From the NCBI GenBank assembly GCA_028748945.1, contig JAQTOL010000021.1, positions 1 through 15,565 on the forward strand: a stretch of DNA of 15,565 nucleotides, written 5' to 3'. The position numbers and the translations under genes are program-made. Positions 1-7,650 of the stretch are shown in pieces. This stretch comes from Paludibacter sp. GTDB taxonomy: Bacteria > Bacteroidota > Bacteroidia > Bacteroidales > Paludibacteraceae. The notes beneath the pieces were generated by a model. It was given only the letters and a program-made list of their open reading frames with translations. It was not told where the DNA came from and made no database searches. Each line of letters starts with the position of its first letter. Position 1 is the first letter of the stretch.

Positions 1-800
1 TTTATCCTCCGAATCAATTTGAAATAATCCCGCAAGATATTCCCATCAAAATTGTGTATGAAGATGATGATATTTTGCTTGTAAATAAGCAACCTGATTT
101 GGTTGTACATCCCGGATTCGGTAATTTTGATGGCACATTGCTTAATGCTATTGCCTGGCACTTGAAAGATCATCCTGAGTTTGATCCAAACGACTCGCGT
201 ATTGGTCTGGTTCACCGGATTGATAAAGACACTTCCGGTTTATTGCTTATTGCCAAAACCGAAGAAGCAAAATCCAATCTCGGAAAACAATTTTTTGATA
301 AGACAACTTAAAGGCGTTATCAGGCACTGGTCTGGGGAAATGTGAAGGAAAATGAAGGTACTATTATCGGTGCTCTGGCCCGTGATCCACGCGACAGAAT
401 GTTGTTCACCGTATTTCCCGAAGGTGAAAATCCGGCTGCTAAATATGCTGTAACACATTACAAGGTAATTGAGCGAATGGCTTATGTAACATTGGTAGAA
501 TGCCGCTTAGAAACCGGGCGTACACACCAGATCCGCGTTCATATGAAACACATTGGACATACAATTTTCAATGATGAACGGTACGGTGGACATGATATTT
601 TGAAGGGAACAACAGCATCCAAATACAAACAGTTTGTCAAGAATTGCTTCGAAATTTGCCCGCGTCAAGCATTGCATGCAAAAACACTTGGGTTTGTACA
701 CCCGCGTTCCGGAGAATTTATGCATTTCGAAAGCGAATTGCCGGATGATATGCAGGAGTTGATTGGGAAATGGAGAAATTATGCTCAAAATATGGAATAG
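1..800 (+). pseudogene. rluD: RluA/RluD-family 23S rRNA pseudouridine synthase, 5'-partial, interrupted by in-frame TAA
   Basis: The reading frame is open from the left edge, so the start and the N-terminal S4-like RNA-binding domain lie outside the window. The catalytic motif HRIDKDTSGL is present, with its Asp codon at 222-224. The late RluA motif GRTHQIRVHM, followed by HIGHTIFNDERYGG, is also intact. Enzymes of this family isomerise uridines in 23S rRNA helix 69 (family knowledge). A TAA at 309-311 interrupts the frame between QFFDKTT and RRYQALVWG. Relatives normally have Lys or Gln there, so one base change (AAA or CAA to TAA) would explain it. No frameshift is present, and the 489 nt after the stop keep strong family conservation. 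This points to a recent nonsense mutation or a base error. A GTG at 342 could restart translation, but that product would lack the catalytic Asp. The gene is followed by ddl. Confidence 0.87.
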
Positions 801-898
801 ACCCCTAACCCCTAAAGGGGAATAAGAGGTTTAATGGTTTATTGGAAAAACAATTGAAAAAAACACTAATTTAACTCCCCTTTAGGGGTTGGGGGTCT
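799..898. repeat. Inverted-repeat element filling the rluD-ddl gap
   Basis: The arms at 799-821 and 876-898 are 23 nt each and complementary except for one position (806 T opposite 891 G, a wobble pair in RNA). They enclose 54 nt of AT-rich DNA. The core of each arm is CCCCTAAAGGGG or CCCCTTTAGGGG. The left arm starts inside the rluD stop codon (798-800) and the right arm ends 1 nt before the ddl ATG at 900. From general knowledge, C/G-run repeats of this kind are scattered between genes in many Bacteroidetes. It resembles a REP or small MITE-like sequence. The large loop and the lack of a T-tract argue against a simple terminator. Confidence 0.8.
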
Positions 899-899
899 T

Positions 900-1874
900 A
901 TGAAAAAAAACATAGCCATAGTCGCCGGTGGCGATTCTTCGGAAGTTGTGGTATCGCTTAAGAGTGCGGCCGGATTGTATTCTTTTATGGATAAAGAACG
1001 TTACAATATTTTTATTGTGACGATAGTTGGTCTTATCTGGCAAGTTGAATGGTCCGACACTGAGAAAATTGCACTGGATAAGAATGATTTCAGCTTTTCG
1101 CGTAACGGAGAAAAAACAGTGTTCGACTTCGCTTATATTACCATTCATGGCACACCGGGTGAAAATGGCATTTTGCAAGGATATTTTGACCTGATTCACA
1201 TACCTTATTCATCTTGTGGTGTGCTTTCGTCAGCGCTAACCTTCAATAAATTCATGTGCAACCAATACCTGAAAGGTTTTGGAGTGAAAGTGGCCGAGTC
1301 TATTTTATTGCGTAGCGGAAAATCAATTTCCAATTTGGAAGTGATTGATAAAACTGGATTACCTTGCTTTGTGAAACCGAACGTGGGTGGAAGCAGCTTT
1401 GGTGTGACCAAAGTAAAAACTCAGGACGAATTACAGCCGGCCATCGCCAAAGCATTTAGCGAAGGCAAAGAAGTTTTAATTGAAGCCTTTATGGCCGGGA
1501 CTGAACTTACCTGCGGAGTTTACAAAACGAGCCGGAAATCGGTTGTTTTTCCAATAACGGAAGTGGTAAGTCATAATGAATTTTTTGATTTTGATGCCAA
1601 ATACAAAGGCGAATCGGAAGAAATTACTCCTGCCCGAATCAATGATTCATTGACAGATCGGGTTCAGAAACTAACTTCTGCTATTTATGATATTCTGGAT
1701 TGTAAAGGAATCGTTCGGATCGATTACATCATAACCGAAGGTGATGTGATTAATTTATTGGAAGTAAATACAACTCCCGGCATGACTGCCACCAGTTTTA
1801 TCCCACAACAGGTGGCCGCTGCCGGTTTGGATATAAAAGATGTGATGACGGATATAATTGAGAATGAATTTTAA
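900..1874 (+). CDS. ddl: D-alanine--D-alanine ligase
   Basis: This is a cytoplasmic ATP-grasp ligase that joins two D-alanines for the peptidoglycan stem peptide. Its 324 residues are the usual length. Visible motifs, in order: N-terminal GG-x-SSE with Glu15 (the substrate-binding Glu of the family); IHGTPGENG (substrate domain); KPNVGGSSFGV (ATP-binding loop); DAKYKGESEEITPA (the omega-loop with its Lys-Tyr pair); RIDYI; and LEVNTTPGMTATSFIP (metal- and ATP-binding Glu/Asn plus the C-terminal Ser). All key residues appear intact. The ATG at 900 directly abuts the inverted-repeat element. No Shine-Dalgarno is obvious apart from the G-run of the repeat. Following an rluD gene is, as I recall, a common Bacteroidetes order. 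It is probably cotranscribed with rluD. Confidence 0.96.
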   Translation: MKKNIAIVAGGDSSEVVVSLKSAAGLYSFMDKERYNIFIVTIVGLIWQVEWSDTEKIALDKNDFSFSRNGEKTVFDFAYITIHGTPGENGILQGYFDLIHIPYSSCGVLSSALTFNKFMCNQYLKGFGVKVAESILLRSGKSISNLEVIDKTGLPCFVKPNVGGSSFGVTKVKTQDELQPAIAKAFSEGKEVLIEAFMAGTELTCGVYKTSRKSVVFPITEVVSHNEFFDFDAKYKGESEEITPARINDSLTDRVQKLTSAIYDILDCKGIVRIDYIITEGDVINLLEVNTTPGMTATSFIPQQVAAAGLDIKDVMTDIIENEF

Positions 1875-1887
1875 TCACTACTTTCGC
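1857..1887 (+). promoter_or_regulatory. Candidate Bacteroidetes sigma-70 promoter for the prenyl synthase
   Basis: ATTG (1857-1860), a 19-nt spacer, then TACTTTCG (1880-1887) match the Bacteroidetes pattern TTTG-N19-TAnnTTTG with one mismatch in each box. The site overlaps the end of ddl and lies about 85 nt upstream of the ATG at 1972. The spacing is right but neither box is perfect. Confidence 0.4.
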
Positions 1888-1971
1888 ATATGCATAAATT
1901 TTTTTGAGATATAATACGAAAAATTTCTCTTTTAATTTAATCCCTGAGTTGTGATTTCAAAAATTAAATTT

Positions 1972-2949
1972 ATGAAAACATTCAACGAAATATCCCAACT
2001 AATTTCCTCCGAGCTGAATAAAATCAACTGGAGCAAAGACCCGAACGGATTGTATGAGCCAATCGGTTATGTGCTTTCGTTAGGAGGAAAACGTATTCGT
2101 CCGGCATTAGCGCTGATGGCCTGTAACCTGTTTTCAGACGATGTCCGTCCCGCAATTAATCCGGCACTCGGACTGGAGATATTTCACAATTTTACCTTGT
2201 TGCATGATGATATTATGGATCGGGCCGATGTCCGTCGTGGAAAACCAACCGTGCACAAAAGATGGGATGACAATACTGCCATCCTTTCGGGTGATGTTAT
2301 GCAAATTGCGTCCTACCAATTTATAGCCAAGACACCGGTAAATCATTTGAAGCGAACATTAGATCTGTTTTCGCAAACGGCAGCTGAAATTTGTGAAGGC
2401 CAGCAATATGATGTCGAATTTGAACAACGTGAAACAGTTGAGGGAGATGAATATTTAGAAATGATCCGTTTGAAAACGGCCGTTTTACTGGGTGCTTCAC
2501 TTCAGATCGGGGCCTGGATCGGTGGAGCAGGAGAGGAGGATGCGCAGTTGCTCTATGATTTTGGAATTAATATTGGCCTGGCATTTCAGTTGAAAGACGA
2601 TTTGTTGGATGTGTATGGCAATGAAGAAAAATTTGGGAAAAAAATAGGAGGTGATATTCTTTGTAACAAGAAGACTTATTTGTTAATTAATGCGCTTAAA
2701 CTGGCGAAAGATTCCGATGCTCTTGCCTTGCAATATTGGTTAAATATTTCGGATGAAAAATCGGGAAATGACAAAATAACAGGTATAACTTCGCTTTACA
2801 ATCAACTCGGAGTAAAACAAATTTGCGAAGACAAGATGCAGTTTTTTTATACAGAGGGCATCGCAAAACTCGAAAAAGTGGCTGTTTTGAGCAATAAAAA
2901 GCAAGAATTGAGAAATTTAGCCGAGAATTTAATGTTTCGACAAGAATAA
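1972..2949 (+). CDS. Polyprenyl (isoprenyl) diphosphate synthase, trans type
   Basis: This is a 325-residue all-helical trans-prenyltransferase that extends allylic diphosphates with isopentenyl diphosphate, for quinone side chains or other isoprenoids. Visible motifs: GGKRIRP (residues 38-44, IPP binding), first Asp-rich motif DDIMD (79-83) followed by RRGKPTVHKRW, SGD (106-108), and second Asp-rich motif DDLLD (209-213) followed by GKKIGGDI. The first motif has no two-residue insertion, unlike the short-chain bacterial FPP synthases (IspA type). This suggests a GGPP or longer-chain product (inference). Chain length cannot be read from the sequence. The ATG at 1972 is chosen over a GTG at 1951 because the family N-terminus begins at MKTFNEI. 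The gene lies 97 nt after ddl. Confidence 0.93.
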   Translation: MKTFNEISQLISSELNKINWSKDPNGLYEPIGYVLSLGGKRIRPALALMACNLFSDDVRPAINPALGLEIFHNFTLLHDDIMDRADVRRGKPTVHKRWDDNTAILSGDVMQIASYQFIAKTPVNHLKRTLDLFSQTAAEICEGQQYDVEFEQRETVEGDEYLEMIRLKTAVLLGASLQIGAWIGGAGEEDAQLLYDFGINIGLAFQLKDDLLDVYGNEEKFGKKIGGDILCNKKTYLLINALKLAKDSDALALQYWLNISDEKSGNDKITGITSLYNQLGVKQICEDKMQFFYTEGIAKLEKVAVLSNKKQELRNLAENLMFRQE

Positions 2950-2954
2950 TTTTT

Positions 2955-2962
2955 TATCTTTG
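2955..2962 (+). promoter_or_regulatory. Bacteroidetes -7 box (TATCTTTG)
   Basis: This is a perfect TAnnTTTG followed by C, just after the prenyl synthase stop and about 100 nt before the ATG at 3064. A -33 TTTG at 19-20 nt spacing is not visible; the nearest is TTTC at 2935-2938 with only 16 nt between. It probably starts the transcript of the following gene. Confidence 0.5.
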
Positions 2963-3030
2963 CGGGCAAGAGTGAATTTTCAATTTCAAAAATACCAATT
3001 TTCAATTACAATTTCGAAAACTTTTTTTCA

Positions 3031-3058
3031 ATTGTAGATTGCAAATTGTAAATTGCAA
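3031..3058 (+). repeat. Two tandem 14-bp repeats just upstream of the gene at 3064
   Basis: ATTGTAGATTGCAA (3031-3044) is followed directly by ATTGTAAATTGCAA (3045-3058), with one mismatch, ending 5 nt before the ATG. The preceding stretch 2978-3014 contains roughly complementary words (CAATTTTCAATTACAATTT). The leader could therefore fold into a long imperfect AT-rich hairpin. Similar CAATTT/AAATTG intergenic repeats are common in Bacteroidetes, from general knowledge. Confidence 0.6.
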
Positions 3059-3063
3059 ATAAC

Positions 3064-3786
3064 ATGCCTTACCGAAGATTACCCAATACAGATCAAGCTC
3101 GTTTGCGCGCTTTGCGTGCAGCGATCCAACAAGCCGATAAACAAAATTTTGGAGAACAGGTTATCGCTTATAAAACCCTTCACGAAGCCAAGACATATCT
3201 CAGCATTTTCGAAAAACAGTTGATTCAATATCAACAAACACTCGAGAGCCAGGTTTCTGCAAATAAACGCTATCAACAAATAGTACATAATGCCCGCTTA
3301 TACATCTCCCACTTCATTCAGGTCTTTAATCTTTCCGTTATCCGGGGTGATATTAAAAAAGAACACAAACTATTTTATCAATTAGATCCCAATGTACATA
3401 CGGTTCCGGATTTAAGTACAGAAGCTTCTTTACTTCATTGGGGTAAATGCATTATTGATGGTGAAAATGAACGTATCCGAAACGGTGGATTACCCATATA
3501 CAATCCGGCAATTGCCAAAGTAAAAGTACATTACGAGGTATTTAAAGAATACAAATCAACACAAAAACAATATCAGAACACAACTAATCGTAATTGGGAA
3601 GAATTGGTTAGTTTACGCGAACAAGGAGATTTGATCATCCTGGATATCTGGAATCAGGTGGAATCGAATTATAAAGACGAAAGACCCTATACCCGTTTAA
3701 TGAAATGCAATTCGTTTGGTTTGGTTTATTATTATCGTAAAGGTGAAAAAGTTCTGACAAAAGTGGATGATCTGGAAACTTCCTGA
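3064..3786 (+). CDS. Conserved-looking hypothetical protein, helical, 240 aa
   Basis: I do not recognise a named domain. The product begins MPYRRLPNTDQARLRAL. It has long helical, Gln- and Lys-rich segments (about residues 15-85, probably amphipathic or coiled-coil), a middle part with YISHFIQVFNLSVIRGDI, and a more mixed C-terminus ending in RKGEKVLTKVDDLETS. There is no signal peptide or membrane segment, so it is probably cytoplasmic. My impression is that related hypothetical proteins starting with a similar motif occur across Bacteroidales. Codon use looks like the neighbours'. It has its own -7 box at 2955 and convergent DUF4294 gene downstream, so it is probably monocistronic. Confidence 0.82.
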   Translation: MPYRRLPNTDQARLRALRAAIQQADKQNFGEQVIAYKTLHEAKTYLSIFEKQLIQYQQTLESQVSANKRYQQIVHNARLYISHFIQVFNLSVIRGDIKKEHKLFYQLDPNVHTVPDLSTEASLLHWGKCIIDGENERIRNGGLPIYNPAIAKVKVHYEVFKEYKSTQKQYQNTTNRNWEELVSLREQGDLIILDIWNQVESNYKDERPYTRLMKCNSFGLVYYYRKGEKVLTKVDDLETS

Positions 3787-3832
3787 ATTTTCCGGCATCA
3801 TACGAATAGCAGAAATAAAGTTGCGATTTCCG

Positions 3833-3877
3833 AATGAGTTCTCATTAGCAGATAAATACAGCTGACCGGAATCCGGT
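3833..3877 (+). terminator. Possible weak terminator in the convergent gap (two short hairpins)
   Basis: Two small dyads lie between the convergent genes. One is AATGA-GTTC-TCATT (3833-3846). The other is ACCGG-AAT-CCGGT (3865-3877), followed three nucleotides later by AATTTTT (3881-3887). The second hairpin plus T-run is a minimal intrinsic terminator for the + strand gene. The stem is only 5 bp, so this is tentative. Confidence 0.35.
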
Positions 3878-3885
3878 TAGAATTT

Positions 3886-4494
3886 TTATAGTTGTCTTGC
3901 TTCAACTAACAGTATTACTCGTTCCAGCATTTTGTCTTTGTCTGATGCATCATAGTCATCTTTCAAATTTGAGCCGAAAATACGTGCCACACCCTGCCAG
4001 AAAAATGCGGTAATACTTCCACGATAAACCTTTATCAGGTCATAGGACGTTTGATCGCATTCCCTGTCTATAAGTTTCAAAAGCAATCTTCCCTGATTAA
4101 TGGACATTTTTCTCAAATCTCCCTCATATTTTTTAAAAACTTCTTTTTCAAATTGACTGAGATATTTTTTCCGGTCGCCGTCGCTTGGCAAGGCTGCCAG
4201 TTTCATATTCGTTTTGGTTAATTCGCTTGCAATCATTTTGGCGTATGGCAAAGTTTTCTTCACATCCCTCACGGTTCGCCAAAAATATTGTTCCTGAGCC
4301 TTATTTTTAAAGTTATTCCGTGGAAAAATCCAAATATCATGCAGGAAGGCAAGCAATATAGTATCATTCCCATCAATTTGTACCATAAGCCGTGCTCCGC
4401 CCGGTGGTACGTAATCATGGTTTTTCTGTGCAGATATATTTGTAAATGAAACAATTATAACTGCAGTGAGTAGAACGATAATTCTGTTTTTCAT
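3886..4494 (-). CDS. Secreted/periplasmic DUF4294 domain protein
   Basis: This is a 202-residue protein with an N-terminal signal peptide (MKNRIIVLLTAV..., predicted cleavage after ISAQ near residue 23). The rest matches my recollection of DUF4294, a Bacteroidetes family of unknown function. The hallmark segment is YFWRTVRDVKKTLPYAK, followed by LLLKLIDRECDQTSYDLIK and, near the C-terminus, a KDDYDASDKDKMLERV stretch. A start at 4554 would add 20 residues ahead of the signal peptide, so the ATG at 4494 is preferred. The gene is divergent from the barrel gene at 4671 and convergent with the gene at 3064. Nothing in the neighbourhood fixes its role, though the adjacent genes also code for envelope proteins. 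Identification is from motif memory, not a search. Confidence 0.85.
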   Translation of the reverse strand: MKNRIIVLLTAVIIVSFTNISAQKNHDYVPPGGARLMVQIDGNDTILLAFLHDIWIFPRNNFKNKAQEQYFWRTVRDVKKTLPYAKMIASELTKTNMKLAALPSDGDRKKYLSQFEKEVFKKYEGDLRKMSINQGRLLLKLIDRECDQTSYDLIKVYRGSITAFFWQGVARIFGSNLKDDYDASDKDKMLERVILLVEARQL

Positions 4495-4576
4495 CGATAC
4501 AAAATTAGATAATAAATCATTATGATGTATGCAAATAGACAAATTTTGTTCCAAATGAATGTTTTTTTAAATAATC

Positions 4577-4607
4577 GTTGTTAATTCGTAAAATTTTTAT
4601 AATTTTG
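4577..4607 (+). promoter_or_regulatory. Bacteroidetes promoter for the two-gene envelope operon
   Basis: GTTG (4577-4580), exactly 19 nt, then TAATTTTG (4600-4607), a perfect TAnnTTTG -7 box. The -33 box matches TTTG at three of four positions. The ATG at 4671 would follow after a leader of about 55 nt, which contains a small AGATTT/AAATCT hairpin (4642-4661). Confidence 0.55.
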
Positions 4608-4670
4608 ATGTCTTATTTGTGATTTTGTTCTCTTTGATTTCAGATTTTTAAACCTAAATCTTTGATAACT

Positions 4671-5489
4671 ATGAAAAAAATCATTTTCTGGCTGATATTG
4701 ATTTTTTTTAATCAATGTATCCTTGCTCAAATATCCGGAGTCGTTCCTGCATCTAAATCTATTGCTCAGACTTCCGTTGCCGATACACATAATTGGGCGG
4801 CATTTAATAACCCGGCTATGTTAGGCTATGTACAGGAAACTGAACTTGGGCTTCAATATGAAAACCGATATTTGCTTTCAGAGCTTTCAACCAAAAGTGT
4901 ACAGGCCGGATTTTCTTCGAAGATAGTGAATGCCGGTTTATCCTTCTCTCATTTTGGCTATTCGCTCTATCACGAAATGCTGGTAGGTATCAGTTTTGCA
5001 CGTAATTTCTCGGATAAATTTTCCATGGGCATGCAGTTTGTATATTATACAGCCTATTTTAATGCCTCAAATTCTTATCGGGGTACTTTGTTTCCGCAGG
5101 TTGGTTTATCCACCCGACTCTCTTCAAACTTTAGCATTGGTTTCAATGCATTTAATCCATTCCAAAGCAATATTCATTCTGATTATACTATAAAACGTAT
5201 CCCTTCTGTTTTTAGTTTGGGGACGGAATACTTTTTTTCACCGGAGATGGTTTGGCTTACTCAAATAGATAAGGAAGTGAGTAGTAATTATCGTTTTGCA
5301 ACAGGGTTTGAATATCGGATGTTACAAAATCTGAACATAAAGTTGGGAGCTTATGGATCCGATTATTTAGTTCCCTGTCTCGGATTTGGATGCAATGCCG
5401 GATCATTTGTACTGGATTTAAACTCTGAATTACATCCTTTGCTTGGACTGAATACATTTGCATCGGTAAAATACCGGTTCTCCAAATAA
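4671..5489 (+). CDS. Outer-membrane beta-barrel protein, PorQ/PorV-like
   Basis: This 272-residue protein has a clear signal peptide (MKKIIFWLILIFFNQCILAQ) and then repeated amphipathic strands with alternating aromatic and polar residues, ending in a strand FASVKYRFSK. It looks like a small outer-membrane barrel. The segment WAAFNNPAMLGY near residue 45 resembles the N-P-A-x-L motif of PorV/PorQ-type (FadL-like) barrels of the Bacteroidetes type IX secretion system. The match is loose, so a T9SS role is not claimed. The ATG at 4671 is preferred over a TTG three codons upstream because it begins the signal peptide. The next gene starts 61 nt downstream in the same direction and is also an envelope protein, so the two are probably one transcript from the promoter at 4577-4607. 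Confidence 0.8.
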   Translation: MKKIIFWLILIFFNQCILAQISGVVPASKSIAQTSVADTHNWAAFNNPAMLGYVQETELGLQYENRYLLSELSTKSVQAGFSSKIVNAGLSFSHFGYSLYHEMLVGISFARNFSDKFSMGMQFVYYTAYFNASNSYRGTLFPQVGLSTRLSSNFSIGFNAFNPFQSNIHSDYTIKRIPSVFSLGTEYFFSPEMVWLTQIDKEVSSNYRFATGFEYRMLQNLNIKLGAYGSDYLVPCLGFGCNAGSFVLDLNSELHPLLGLNTFASVKYRFSK

Positions 5490-5550
5490 TACTTTTTAAA
5501 ATATGCAAGTAAAAAAGAAGTTGATATAACCTGAAACCCCATTTATTGTT

Positions 5551-7620
5551 GTGAAACGTATAGTCATTTGTTTGTTTTGCGTTTTTATTCCGGGCACATT
5601 TTCATTAAGCGCACAAGACGCAATAACTACAACCGAACAGTTGATAGCTGATATTTTTGAGCAGTATGCAGCTGAAAGTGAAGTAGACATCGATTATGAT
5701 ACTTTTTATGAAGAGTTGATGTATTGTGCCGAAAATCCAGTTAATTTAAATCATACAACAAAAGAAGAATTAGAAAAACTGCGTTTCTTATCCGTTTCTC
5801 AGGTGGAAAATATACTTACATATTGTTATCAGTTTGGGAAAATTCAAAGTATTTACGAACTGCAATTAATTGAAGGACTGGATATGACGGATATAAGGCG
5901 TATGTTGCCTTTTGTGAATGTGGGTGAATCCGGCGAAACAATCAAGAAGATTTATTGGCACGATTTGCTTCAATATGGGAAACATGAATTATTTTTCCGA
6001 TTGGATCAGGGGGTTGAAACGAAAGAAGGATACCGGTTTTTGCCTGAAGAAGATGAAGGTGCAACTGAAACAAATGCAAAAAATTACCTGGGAAACTCAC
6101 TTTATCATTCGTTAAGATATCGGTATCATTTAAAGGATCGGATATTTATTGGAATAACGGCTGAAAAAGATGCAGGAGAACAATTTTTGGGATCAACCCA
6201 TACCGGATATGATTCTTATTCGGGGTATGCACTGGTAAATGATATTGGAATAATGAAATCACTCGTCATTGGAGATTTTCGTGCAAATTTTGGAATGGGT
6301 TTGGTTCTTCGTCCGGAATTTGGAATGGGGAAATCGTCCTATGTTCTTAATGTTACATCCCGGAATTCGGGATTAAAAAAGTATGGTTCTACCGATGAAA
6401 CTAATTTTTTCCGGGGTGCAGGTGCTACAGTTCAATTGGGGAAGTTTGACCTGACTGCTTTTTATTCAAATAAAATGATTGATGGTGACACCGTGAATGG
6501 AGTCTTTTCGAGCCTGGACAAAACAGGCCTGCACCGAACTATTTCAGAGCTGAGTAAAAAACATACAGTCAGTCAGCAGGTCATGGGAGGTAATGCGACA
6601 TATACATTCTCAAATTTTCAAATTGGATTAACAGCAGTTCATACAATACTTAATTCTAAATTAGAACCGGAAAAATCGGCCTATAATTATTTTTACTTCT
6701 CAGGCAATCAACAAACAACTGCCGGTATTCACTACCGAATGCGGTGGTATAAACTCAATCTTTTTGGCGAAACAGCTATGACTGGTAACGGGTCTATAGC
6801 CACGATAAACGGATTTATTGTTACACCAATATCACAGGTAAGTCTTGTTACACTCCATCGATATTATTCGCCTGAATTTGATACCTTTTATGCGACTGCT
6901 TTTTCGGAAACCTCACGAATTAATAATGAAAGCGGTTGGTATCTGGGTACAGAAATTCGCCCGTTCAGAAGATGGAAAATTGCTGCTTATGCTGACAGTT
7001 ATCGCTTTGTCTGGCCAAAGTATGGCATAGATGCTCCTTCTGTCGGGGCAGACTATCTGCTCCAGATAGATTATGCCGCACAACGAAACATCGTGATGTT
7101 TTGGCGATTTAAATACGAGGAAAAAGAAAATAATTTATCGGGAACTTCATCGGTGATGCCTCTGGTTGTTCCCATTCAAAAGACATCCTTACGTTACAAT
7201 TTAAGTTATTCATTCCGTAATTTTAGTTTTAAAAATACTCTGGAAGGAAATCTTGTCCGACAGGCTGATGATGCCCCGACACATGGAATTATTGCTTCGC
7301 AGGATTTAAGTTACACTTTTTCTACTATTCCGGTCGTAATTGATGTGAGATATCAATTTTTTGATGCAGTCAACTACGAAAATCGTTTTTATTCGTACGA
7401 AAAGGATGTACTTTATGCCTTTTCCATTCCCATGTATTTCGGATTGGGAAGCCGGTATTACCTGAACCTGCGGTATAATTTGAATAAAAGTCTTTCTATA
7501 TGGTTTAAAATTGCCCAAACGGTGTATGCTGATGATCGGGAATCATTAAGTACAGGAAATGAGACAATTTACGGGAATCGTAAAACAGACATTCGTTTTT
7601 TATTAAAATGGAATTTTTAA
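5551..7620 (+). CDS. Helix-hairpin-helix protein with C-terminal beta-barrel-like region, 689 aa
   Basis: The start is GTG at 5551, chosen because it begins a signal peptide (MKRIVICLFCVFIPGTFSLSAQ, cleaved near residue 22). Residues about 45-120 hold ComEA-like helix-hairpin-helix repeats: NPVNLNHTTKEELEKLRFLS, then QVENILTYCYQFGKIQSIYELQLIEGLD. The NLN-x-T-x-EEL pattern is the usual HhH_3 signature. From about residue 130 to the end are many short strands with alternating aromatic residues, Gly-rich turns and a final strand TDIRFLLKWNF. That is typical of an outer-membrane barrel with a C-terminal aromatic. HhH domains usually bind DNA backbones, so a periplasmic HhH domain tethered to an outer-membrane barrel is notable. 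I recall similar uncharacterised proteins in Bacteroidales. The function is unknown; DNA binding or uptake is speculation. Confidence 0.85.
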   Translation: MKRIVICLFCVFIPGTFSLSAQDAITTTEQLIADIFEQYAAESEVDIDYDTFYEELMYCAENPVNLNHTTKEELEKLRFLSVSQVENILTYCYQFGKIQSIYELQLIEGLDMTDIRRMLPFVNVGESGETIKKIYWHDLLQYGKHELFFRLDQGVETKEGYRFLPEEDEGATETNAKNYLGNSLYHSLRYRYHLKDRIFIGITAEKDAGEQFLGSTHTGYDSYSGYALVNDIGIMKSLVIGDFRANFGMGLVLRPEFGMGKSSYVLNVTSRNSGLKKYGSTDETNFFRGAGATVQLGKFDLTAFYSNKMIDGDTVNGVFSSLDKTGLHRTISELSKKHTVSQQVMGGNATYTFSNFQIGLTAVHTILNSKLEPEKSAYNYFYFSGNQQTTAGIHYRMRWYKLNLFGETAMTGNGSIATINGFIVTPISQVSLVTLHRYYSPEFDTFYATAFSETSRINNESGWYLGTEIRPFRRWKIAAYADSYRFVWPKYGIDAPSVGADYLLQIDYAAQRNIVMFWRFKYEEKENNLSGTSSVMPLVVPIQKTSLRYNLSYSFRNFSFKNTLEGNLVRQADDAPTHGIIASQDLSYTFSTIPVVIDVRYQFFDAVNYENRFYSYEKDVLYAFSIPMYFGLGSRYYLNLRYNLNKSLSIWFKIAQTVYADDRESLSTGNETIYGNRKTDIRFLLKWNF

Positions 7621-7650
7621 AATTTAAGAAAAGTTAATATATTAGTCTTT

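Noticed and set aside
309..311. Recoding of the rluD stop as selenocysteine or pyrrolysine, suggested by the nearby selenium genes
   Set aside because: The codon is TAA, whereas selenocysteine uses TGA and pyrrolysine TAG. The position is not a catalytic one, and relatives have Lys or Gln there.
507..788. Antisense open frame of 93 codons across the end of rluD
   Set aside because: It is a shadow of a conserved coding sequence, with no start signal or recognisable product.
799..898. Reading the rluD-ddl inverted repeat as an intrinsic terminator
   Set aside because: The loop would be 54 nt, there is no T-tract after the right arm, and the ddl start follows at once.
4500..4507. A perfect minus-strand -7 box (TAATTTTG) before the DUF4294 gene
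   Set aside because: It ends only 5 nt before the chosen ATG and has no -33 element at proper spacing. It would require a leaderless mRNA, so I do not list it as a promoter.
4671..5489. Calling the small barrel a PorP/SprF or PorV component of the type IX secretion system
   Set aside because: Only the general barrel pattern and a loose NPA-type motif match. No other T9SS gene is in the window.
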